A stretch of 64,000 nt of DNA. Origin: Ceratopteris richardii (taxonomy: Eukaryota > Streptophyta > Polypodiopsida > Polypodiales > Pteridaceae). Shown one piece after another: positions 55,411 through 64,000 of the stretch. Numbering within the stretch: position 1 is the stretch's first letter; each line of letters starts with the position of its first letter. Position numbers and translations under genes: made by a program. The notes below the pieces were generated by a model, which saw only the letters and a list, made by a program, of their open reading frames with translations, ran no database searches and was not told the origin of the DNA. The stretch lies in the NCBI GenBank assembly GCA_020310875.1, contig CM035433.1, positions 106,873,258-106,937,257 of the forward strand, given 5' to 3'.

Positions 55411-58400
55411 ATGGCAGATACGGTAGGAACTAGCTCCCAGGCAGGCACCAGCCCCCAAGTGGTGGACATCGAAAGCCTTCCAGTCGAGGAGGAATTAAAG
55501 GAAAGACCAGTGGCATTACGGGCATTACATGCCATACCCATTCAGAATCCTCCACAGGGTCACACAATGCCGGTGGGCAAAACCTCACACTGGTTCAGTG
55601 ACGTTGTTGGACCTCTGGGTGAAGGCACATACATGTGGGAGTCCGAGGTAGAATTCAATGGACGTTGGGGCAGATACCATTTCTTCACCAGGGAGTTTGA
55701 AAAGCTACAGAATAATGAAGGACTGAAGTCGATATGGAAGAAGGCTGGGCTCTATGATTACTTCAAGTTCCAACTACCCAAGCCAGATTTTCTAAGGTGC
55801 TCATATTTAATTAGTACTCTCACTCCCAGCAAAGACAAGAAAGGATACAGCTCCTTTGTGCTCCCATCACTCACAAGGGGCAACGAGCTGAAGCGTTTCC
55901 GCTTGACTATCAACTTGGTAAGAGAAGCACTCGATATGAAAGGTATGCATATTCCAACAGAGAAAGAGACTATGGTTCCAGATAATATGAAGAACAGGAA
56001 TCTGACGAAATTGAAGGACATGGTTGCGATGACACCTACGATCGCCATTCACTTACGCATGGTCATGCAACATTTCGCATTCCCCGCGCAGGAGAGGTTC
56101 ACAATGCCCCCCAAAAAGATCTGGTTTAGCCTCTACCTGGCGGATGCTTTTGATTTGACCATCAATATGCCCCATTGGATTATCGACCAGATTCATATGG
56201 CTCATCAGAGATGGTATAAGAAGCAAAAGTCTGTGTTGTATGGTTGCTGTGCACTTACAAGAATTGTATACAGATGTCTCGCATATGATGTACCGGTGCA
56301 GAGGGCTCTCATTTGGTCCAGAGCACAGGAATTTCAACGCAGATTGTCAGCTGTAGGGCCTCCCTCAAAGAAGATGAGAGGCGCTGTCCAGATGCCTTGT
56401 GCACAAGCTCGCGGTGCAACCCTAACGCCTGAAACAACCCCAAGACTTCCCCGCCGAGTACAACCATTTACTATCAGGTTACCCAGGCACAGCACAGATG
56501 GCCCTAATCTTGTGTTTCCACCAGTACCAACTGATCTGGAATTCCCGCATGGATTCACTTTGGAGGATCTAACGGACGAAGAAGTTGCTAGAATCATCGA
56601 AGCAGTAAACGCGGAGGTTGAAGAAGAGCAAGCTGGTGGACAGCAAACTGCCCCAGACCAAGCCCAGCCCAGCCAACCGGACGTAGTCAATGTGGACGAG
56701 GAAGAAGAAGCACATGAGGATGCACAGGGTGGACAATCAGAAGCTGAAGAACAAGAGTATGATCAGGAAGCCCTACAAGTACTGGAAGGTGCCCCAGCCT
56801 ATACTAACGCATTAAAGAAGCTCTACGATACGATGAACCGGGTTCAAGAGCAACACAGGCTATCATTAGCTGCAGGTAAAGCCCTCATGAACCAGATTCT
56901 GGAGGAGGAAGGTGTGGACGAGCAATACCGTGCCACCCTGGAAATGATATCAGATGCTTTGGGAGTACCTGAAACGGTGCATACTGCACTAGCGCAATCA
57001 CGAAGGACAGAGAAAAGATATGGAAGACGCCCCCCACGAACGGGAAAACGAATGAATGTATTAGGATCAGGACCACAAGGCACCCCCACAACCACTGGCA
57101 CAGCACACACTGTTCACGACACCGAGGAAGCCCACACATCGAGTGCACCTCCATCACCTCCCTTACCACCTTCTCCCCCACATCCGCCCCATTCACCTCC
57201 CTCTACCACTATAACCTCTACTGTCACCACCTCCGAACCCACTACACACACCGACGCACAAACCATCAGTCAACCCACGTACTCTATTTCCACTGAAAAC
57301 ATAAGTCTAACCACAGCCACGGTAAACCCCACTACTCCCATCACACTTCCTGGGAGTTCACAATTACACACACCTCTATACACGTTCACAACTATCACCG
57401 CAACCACAATCCCCATGTTCACAGTCACTCCCATCACGGCCTCCACTTTTGAATCCATGGAGGTGTCACCCACGTCTGCACCTCTCCCACCCCCCATTTA
57501 CCCACAATCTCCCATTCCCCCACCTCCCCCCTCACCCTTCTCCAGTACTGCATCCACAATTCCCTTTCCCTTCCCCTTCCCCTCTGCATTCAACACCATT
57601 TCTCCCACCATTCCTCTTAATAATGTATTTAATAATATGTATCAATGCATGTCCCAACTTCAGCAACACTACCAACACCTTGACAACCAACATACAAGGC
57701 TTTTCCGAAGCCACGAAGATCTCCAAGCACGATGTAGGGATCTTGAAGAGCAGAAGCAGCTACTACAACAGCAGCACGTGACCTTACAGGAACAATATGC
57801 ACAATTAGTAGCCAACCCACCCCAAGCAGATGACGAAGAACGACGACACATGGACGAGCTGCTACATTCTCAGATCACGGAAAACCTTAAGCTTCGACGG
57901 AACCTGGGACTCCTACGCAAGCATATGTCTACAGCGCTAGAGGAGAATAAACGATTACAGAAATAGAACGAGGAAAATCTGGAGGCGGCCATGGAGGGTT
58001 CCCCACAGGAGATTGACCCAGAGCGATTCAAGGCAATTCCCTCTGCAAATATGAAAGTGGTGTTAGAAACTCATGCAGATCTAATGGAGGCCCATGACGC
58101 TTTAGAAAAAGAGAGAGATGATTTATTACGGCAGTTGGCCACCCAACAGACATCACCAAGCAAGATCACAACTGCAGAAGATACATCTGAAGAGGTCACT
58201 AAACTCCGGGCAGAACTTGAGGAATTACGTAGCAAGGTCATGCAGTACGAGCGTCAGCCCTCCCCTCTGGTAGAGCCCGAGCCTGACGATCTTGTGCCAA
58301 TTGAAGTAGAAGAAACATTCGAGGATCCCTATGTCCCGATGCCAACACCCGGAGGTAAGCGAACAGAACAGGGCATGGACACAATTGAAATAGAGGCACC

Positions 58401-59580
58401 TGAGTGGATGCAAAAATTAGAGAAAGTAGCCACGACGCATGATGACAGGGTGGCAGTCCAAATCGCGTTGATGTCAAAATTGGAAGAGGTTGTAATAAAA
58501 TCCGATTATTTTCAGAATCTCTCACACCATAGGTGGATCGGCCCATCGGACGACCTGTATGTTCCTTTTTTCGTGCTAATGGCGGATTATAATGCGGAGA
58601 TCAAGCACCACACCTCAAGGGAACCAACCTCTGCCACCCAGTTTGCACCTGACGACATCCCAGAAAGTGCCAAGCAGGGACATATTCGCCAACCGACGTG
58701 GAGAATTCGGCTGCTCGAAACCTACCCAGAAATGGTAAGAACATGGAACAACATGCCATTGTACATCAAATATAACCCATGTTATTGCCCTGTATTTTGA
58801 AGGAGATCATGGCCGGAGTACACACAAACAGTGCTGACGATTAAAGGATGTGAGAAGTGGCTCAATTATGTGTACTTCGCACCCCCGAAGGGCCCACCTA
58901 CTATTGGCTATATGATTTCGACGATTCGACATTGGGGGGTCCGTTTCAAGAATGTACCTGATGTCATGACTCAGATGTGCCTGAAGATTTTCGAACTTAT
59001 GTTGGTCACCTTCAAGACCTTCAAAAATGTCAAGGAACCGCATCTCTCAGCACTAGGATTTAATGAAGGTAATCAGGACCTTGTATACGACATGAGCACA
59101 ACCCCATTGATTAATGTTGTGTATGCATGGCACGCTCGCATCAAATATCTACCGGCCTGCTTCAAACAAACGTTTGAAGAGATGTTTGTCACGGGATTCT
59201 GGGAATATCACTCCGAGATATTCATCCCCAGACCATCCCATCTCTTGCAGTTGTTTGCAGTGGAACAAGCTCTCCATTCCGAAAAGCTACGTATACCACA
59301 TCCAGAGGTTCCCGGGCCGGTAGATTGGGATGCTCTACTCACAGATTTGGCCAAAGGATTAAGAATTGCCGAACATCACTTGGCGCAGGATGTCGTCGAG
59401 TACTACATCCAAAAACCCACACAACAAGGGTCTGTCAGGGACGACAGACGCGAGAGAGGGGGGGGTGTTAGCAGCGGACAAGGGACTGAAGGACTAACGA
59501 GGCATGGCAGTCAGAGAAGAGAGTCAGAAGGGAGAGAAGGCACAAGCAGACAAGGAAGTCAACGAAGATCTAGCAAATAG
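55411..59580 (+). pseudogene. H ORF3, ~1,390-codon accessory protein, two nonsense codons
   Basis: One frame from ATG 55411 (MADTVGTSSQ) to TAG 59578, interrupted by TAG 57964-57966 and TGA 58798-58800 (one base from CAG and CGA). N-terminal globular part (to about 56370) has WGRYHFFTREFEKL, IHLRMVMQHFAFP and ALTRIVYRCLAYDVP. It recalls plant transposon-associated domains found in Athila ORFs, but I cannot confirm the family. Then an acidic linker (56690-56790), a long Pro/Thr/Ser tract (57080-57600), a Q/L-rich coiled coil (57630-58270) and a second globular part (58400-59420; HRWIGPSDDLYVPFFVLMAD, FFEEMF-like helices). The last ~50 codons cross the polypurine tract and enter the LTR with RHGSQRRE/RQGSQRRS. 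No signal peptide or membrane helix is seen, so it is not an obvious envelope. Confidence 0.75.
59452..59465 (+). other. Polypurine tract of H
   Basis: GAGAGAGGGGGGGG directly before the 3' LTR. It is also translated as part of ORF3. Confidence 0.9.
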
Positions 59581-60160
59581 GCCAATAATTTTCTTCAAGA
59601 AGAAGTACGTATGAGCATTCACGCAGATCTAGCACTAAGGAAACTCTTTAGTTTTTCAAAACCCTCACACGAATTAAGAGTGATTCTCATCACTAAACAC
59701 CATTGTAAATACCATTTCATATTTTGGTAGCTCCATTTTGTGCAAGCCAAGGAGTCCTTGAGCTTGAGGAGCTTTAGAAGTATCTACCTGCCAATTTTCG
59801 TATTTTTTAGATCTCGTTTGAGCCCTCAAATAAGCCCTGGAACCTAATTTTTAACTAGGCCGGACACTAGGTCTGAACAGGGCCAAAGCTAGTCAAAAAC
59901 TATAAAAAGAGCTAGAGAGCTCATTTTTGAGGTTAGATTGTAATTGAAACAAACTTGTAAAAGCTTTTTGAAAGTAATCTAAGAACTCCATTGATTCTCA
60001 CTCTTTGTCTTGCCGTGTGTGCACGTGTGTATGTATGTGTGTGCATGTTTGTGTGCTTCTCACTCACGCACTTGTGCCGCCACTTGCTTGAGGTCTTCAT
60101 ACCATCCTCATGTCTTCTCGGATTGACATTAAAGGAGGTGCTACTCATCACTGAGCTACA
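59466..60160 (+). repeat. 3' LTR of H
   Basis: 695 bp, about ten differences from the 5' copy. The first 115 bp contain the end of ORF3. Confidence 0.96.
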
Positions 60161-60165
60161 CATAT

Positions 60166-60799
60166 CTTTGGAGCTAATTGATGTCTCCTTAGTACATGAA
60201 AGTAATGGTTGAATATCATCTTCCATAGAAACAATATCATGGCTAACCAAAATGTGTTTAATTTGTGGATGATACAGACAATAGCCTTTGCTTTCAGAAC
60301 TATAACCAACAAAAATACATTTCATTGCTTTATCATTTTATTTCTTGCATTGTTGTTTAGGCACTAATGCATATGCCAGAAAACCAAAGACACGCAAGTG
60401 AGCAACACATGGCTTATGACCATGCCAAGCCTCATATGGAGTGATAGACTACAATGCTTTAGTGGGACACCTGTTAAGTACATATACTACACACATAACA
60501 ACCTCAAGCCCAAAACTATGTGGTAAAGCCTGACTCTTGACCATACACCTTGCCATCTCCATGTGTGACCTATTCTTCCTTTCAACCACTCCATTCTATT
60601 GAGGTGTATATGGCACTATACACTAATGTTTTATCCCATGTTCAGCTAGAAATGCATTAAAGTCAGAAGACATATATATCCCCCCTCGACTAGAACATAG
60701 GTTGCCCATTTTACATGTTGATGTATTTTCAACCAAAATTAGAAACAATTTGAAGCACATAAACACTTCGGACTTTGCTTTCAGTGGATACACCCATGC
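60166..60799 (-). pseudogene. A integrase fragment, broken
   Basis: AWVYPLKAKSEVFMCFK (about 60800-60750) and MSSDFNAFLAEHGIKH, then after breaks KCIFVGYSSESKGYCLYHP (60325-60270) and LLSCTKETSISSKDM. All match B2 residue for residue with scattered stops. It is cut at CATGC (60795-60799) by the B2 LTR. Confidence 0.82.
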
Positions 60800-61029
60800 T
60801 GTTGGAGTTAGACGTCTGCGGAAGCACGCGAACAGCACAAGGAAGAGGAAGAAGCTTGGAGCACAACACACAAGACTGAATGTATTACTAGAGAATGTAC
60901 AAAGATAAGTAGCCCATTAGGGCAATAGGCGTATATACAAGCCGGGGGAAAAAAACCTCCTAAAGAGGGAAAAAAGTGCCCCGGCGGTCCTAGAGTGTTC
61001 ACACACATCACTACCTAAATATATCAACA
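60800..61029 (-). repeat. 3' LTR of B2
   Basis: 230 bp, TGTTGATATATTTAGG ... CGTCTAACTCCAACA on the minus strand, the same length as the A LTR. Confidence 0.93.
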
Positions 61030-61103
61030 AATCCCCCCTGGGAGTGATGCGGTGAACAAGGAGCTGGCACTCATGTATAAGGAAGTGCCGAGCTATATGG
61101 AAA

Positions 61104-64000
61104 TCACTCCACAAAAGGAAGTAAGCCCAAAGCTTTGCGGAAAGCTTCAAACTTCTCCCTAGGCAGAGCCTTCGTGAAAAGGTCTGCAATGTTCTCCTGC
61201 GTGGGCACATATGCCAAGCTGATCTCCCCAGCAGAGAACCTCTCCCTGACATAGTGATAGTGCACCTCAATGTGCTTAGTGCGAGCATGGAACACAGGGT
61301 TCCTCGCAACTGCCAATGCGCTCTGACTGTCAGTGAAGATGGTGGTGGCAGAAGACTGGCCAACACCCAAATCAGCCATAAGGCGTCTGAGCCACACACA
61401 CTCAACAGTCGCTGTGAAAGCTGCCCTATACTCAGCCTCACAACTGGAAGTGGCCACAGTAGGCTGCTTCTTGCTCAACCAAGATATACATGAGCTACCA
61501 AGCATGAAGCAAAAACCACTGGTGGACACACGAGTGTCATAGCAACCAGCCCAATCTGAGTCAGAAAAAGCATGCAAATCTGGCGGTAGTGATCCCCCCT
61601 TGGGATAAAACAACCCAAGTAGCCGAGTACCACTCAAGTAGCGAAAGATGCGCTTAACCGCTTTCCAATGCGTGACTCCTCGGCAATGCATAAACCTGCT
61701 CATCTGTGAGACAGCAAACTGAATATCTGGCCGAGTAATGCATAAGTAAATCAAGCATCCAACAGCCTGCTGATAGAGAACAGCATCAAATGCATCTCCA
61801 GCATCATGAAGACTCAATCGTAAACCTGTCTCCATAGGAGTGGCAATAGGCTTACAGTCTTCAAGGCCAAAACGCTGCAATAATGTGTCAATATATTTCG
61901 TTTGACACAAAGCCATTCCACCATCAACTTGCATAAACTGAATGCCCAAATAGTGATGCAAATGCCCCAAATCAGACATCTCAAATGAGGCATGCAAATC
62001 AGCCTTGAAATCAGCAATATGCTTCTCAAGAGGACCAGTGAGCAGCATGTCGTCTACATAGACAACAATGATCAAAAGCACATCATTAGCACGCTTAACA
62101 TATAAGGTGCTTTCAGTTGGATTGTTCTCAAAACCATGTGCAATCAGATAGGCATGTATTTTCTCATACCAAGCACGTGGTGCTTGCTTTAAACCATATA
62201 ACGCCTTCTTTAACCTGCACACCTGGTTTTCATGCCCTTTCTGCATAAAGCCACGGGGCTGAAAAACATACACTTCTTCATGCAAGTCACCATTCAGAAA
62301 TGTTTTTTTAATGTCCAACTGATGTACATTCCAACCATGATGGGCTGCAAGTGCACAAATGCTCCGAACAGTAGTCATACGGCATGTAGGTGCAAAGGTC
62401 TCATCAAAATCAATGCCTCTTTCCTGCGCATAACCCTTTGCAACAAGCCTAGCCTTATACCTGTCAACTGTACCATCAGGTTTACGCTTCAGCTTGTATA
62501 CCCACTTAGTGCCAATGGCCTTCTTGCCAGGAGGCAAGTCACATAAAGACCATGTACCATTCTTCATTATAGCATCATATTCAGATTGCATAGCAGCCAT
62601 CCAATTTTCTGAATTTTGTGCTTCATCAAAAGAAACAGGCTCATTCTCATCACAGAGACTAGATGCAGCCATAGCATAGCAATCTGATGCAAAGGAGGTA
62701 CTATGAGAGCCTGAACGAGTACGATATGACAAAGGTGCATCTAATTTGCTGTCACGCAAAGTCTGCACCAACCATTTTGGCATAGTTTTTGCCTATTCAA
62801 TATCAGCTCTCTCATCAACAAGTGCATCATGTAAATCTGCATCAGAAATGGCATGATCTGCATCATCATATGAAACCTGCAAAGGCTGAGAAGTTGCCTC
62901 ATTAGGACCAGCGCTAGCCTGTCCACCTGTAAAAAGAGGCATCAAAGTATCATACATGTCTTTGGAGCTAACAGATGTCTCCTTAGTACATGAAAGCAAT
63001 GGCTGAATAGCATCTTCCACAAAGACAACATCACGGCTAACCAGAATGCGTTTAGTGTGTGGATGATACAGACGATAGCCTTTACTTTCAGAACTGTACC
63101 CAACAAAAATACATTTTACTGCCTTATCATCCAATTTTCTGCGATGTTGTTCAGGCACTAATGCATATGCCAAACAACCAAAAACACGTAGATGAGCAAC
63201 AGATGGCTTGCAGTCATGCCAAGCCTCATATGGAGTGATAGACTGCAACGCTTTCGTGGGACACCTGTTCAGTACATATGCTGCACACATGACAGCCTCA
63301 AGCCAGAAACTATGTGGTAAAGCCTGACTTTTGACCATGCACCTCGCCATCTCCATGAGTGACCTGTTCTTTTGTTCAGCAACTCCATTCTGTTGAGGTG
63401 TATACGGCACTGTACACTGGTGTTTTATCCCACGTTCAGCCAGAAATGCATTAAAATCTGAAGACATATATTCCCCCCCTCGATCAGAACGGAGGGTGCC
63501 CATTTTACATGCTGACAGATTTTCAGCCAAAACCAAAAACTGTTTGAAGCACATGAACACTTCGGACTTTGCTTTGAGTGGATATACCCATGCATGCCTG
63601 GAAAAATCATCAATGAAAGTCACGAAGTAAAGGTAATTTCCAAAAGAGAGTGTCTGCATAGGACCACAGACATCACTATGTACAAGCTGCAATTTCTGCA
63701 TAGCCCGAACTGAACCATCTTTTGGAAAGGAAGAACGCTGCATTTTGCCCAAAATACAGCCTTCACAAACATGTTTTCCAGGTGCCTCAAGTTTGGGCAA
63801 AGAGGACACCATTTCAGATTTCTGCAGGCGTAACAAACTAGCAAAATTCAGATGACCAAAGCGTGCATGCCAAAGCTTTGCATCTGACATAGCCTGAGAA
63901 TCATGAACTGCACATGCCGAATCATTCACAGATTTTTCATAGTCTATGAGCTTATACAGACCACGACATAAAATGCCAGAAGCAATAATCACATCGCCAT
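61104..64000 (-). pseudogene. B2 pol: integrase, RT, RNase H; one in-frame TAG; 5' end outside
   Basis: One frame from the window edge to 61104, interrupted only by TAG at 62792-62790 in the linker between integrase and RT (RADIE*AKTMPKW). Integrase: KLWHARFGHLNF, CEGCILGKM, LVHSDVCGP, RSDRGGEY, QQNGVAEQKNR, then FGCLAYALVP and [78 protein letters not shown]. RNase H: FSDSDWAGC, SWLSKKQPT, SSCEAEYRA; end TKHIEVHYHYVRER, DLFTKALPREKF. All catalytic residues in view are intact. Confidence 0.92.

Larger units (their letters stand above)
43140..60160 (+). mobile_element. Athila/Tat-like Ty3/gypsy LTR retrotransposon H, 17 kb
   Basis: 17,021 bp between CATAT duplications (43135-43139, 60161-60165), inserted in A. 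Both LTRs are 695 bp with TG...CA ends and about ten differences. The primer site matches tRNA-Asp, a feature of plant Athila/Tat elements. The order is LTR, 1.7-kb leader with palindromic array, gag, protease, spacer ORF, RT-RNase H-double zinc domain-integrase-second protease, ORF3, polypurine tract, LTR. Several nonsense codons and frame changes make autonomous activity of this copy unlikely. Extra domains and ORF3 explain its size. Confidence 0.95.
34612..60799 (-). mobile_element. Copia family B element A, split by C, H and B2
   Basis: Three separated pieces join exactly when the inserts are removed: 34612-35556, 41939-43139 and 60166-60799. On the minus strand they read integrase (60799-60166), RT (43139-41939), RNase H (35556-34900) and 3' LTR (34841-34612). 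Its gag and 5' LTR would lie beyond the right edge. B2 is the best guide to its original sequence. Confidence 0.88.
60800..64000 (-). mobile_element. Copia family B element B2 (3' part; runs off right edge)
   Basis: Inserted in A after CATGC. The minus strand shows integrase, RT, RNase H, polypurine tract (AGGGGGGATT, 61039-61030) and the 3' LTR. It is the best preserved B-family copy, with a single visible stop. The 5' LTR, gag and second CATGC should lie right of the window. Confidence 0.9.

Noticed and set aside
55411-59580. ORF3 as a retrovirus-like envelope protein
   Set aside because: No signal peptide, no membrane-spanning helix and no cysteine-rich ectodomain pattern seen; position alone is not enough.

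Overview
This window is repeat-dense nuclear DNA of a land plant. I found no host gene, rRNA, tRNA gene or CRISPR array. Nearly every recognisable feature is an LTR retrotransposon or a piece of one, stacked by nested insertion. The plant assignment rests on Ty1/copia elements with initiator-Met-type primer sites, a Ty3/gypsy element of the plant Athila/Tat kind with a tRNA-Asp primer site, AT-rich composition and elements inside elements. The sequence does not identify a species. Names used below (P1, P2, B1, G, D, E, F, A, C, H, B2) are local labels.

Layout. 1-3.8 kb: minus-strand 5' part of a decayed Athila/Tat-like element (P1: gag, leader with a GATGGT-type array, primer site, LTR). 3.8-9.0 kb: decayed minus-strand gypsy gag-pol (P2). 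9.0-11.8 kb: possible P2 LTR, then about 2.2 kb I cannot assign. 11.85-12.64 kb: plus-strand LTR and gag start of a copia family called B (copy B1). 12.64-13.08 kb: unassigned sequence with a ~71-bp tandem repeat. 13.085-18.259 kb: complete but frame-broken copia G (TSD ATTTT). 18.316-29.766 kb: decayed B-family copia D, split by copia E at 20.525-27.029 kb. E has TSD AAAAT, two 1,108-bp LTRs that differ at one site I could see, and an uninterrupted 1,406-codon gag-pol. 29.767-33.10 kb: plus-strand copia F with protease and integrase deleted. 33.10-34.47 kb: a large imperfect inverted repeat. 34.612-60.799 kb: B-family copia A (minus), split by copia C (35.557-41.933, TSD ATAAG) and by gypsy element H (43.140-60.160, TSD CATAT). 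At 60.800 kb A is interrupted again by B-family copia B2, which runs off the right edge.

The most unusual object is H, a 17,021-bp Athila/Tat-like element with paired 695-bp LTRs, tRNA-Asp-type primer site and polypurine tract. Its coding order is gag (three short-spaced zinc knuckles), protease, spacer ORF, then a 1,453-codon pol reading RT, RNase H, two tandem H2C2 zinc domains, integrase core, a second retropepsin-like domain and a basic tail with repeated IWVPK motifs. A ~1,390-codon third ORF follows and runs through the polypurine tract into the 3' LTR. The leader carries about 20 palindromic ATCGCGAT-core repeats. P1 has a different repeat with the same core in the same place, and both leaders conserve what look like splice donors. 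H is broken by a few nonsense codons and frame changes, so this copy is probably not autonomous. E looks structurally capable of autonomy.

Nesting order seen directly: E is younger than D; C, H and B2 are each younger than A; G is younger than the 12.64-13.08/18.26 kb sequence. LTR differences counted by eye put E youngest, then H (about 10 in 695 bp), with G (about 9 in 293) and C (about 30 plus a 10-bp gap in ~1,050) older.
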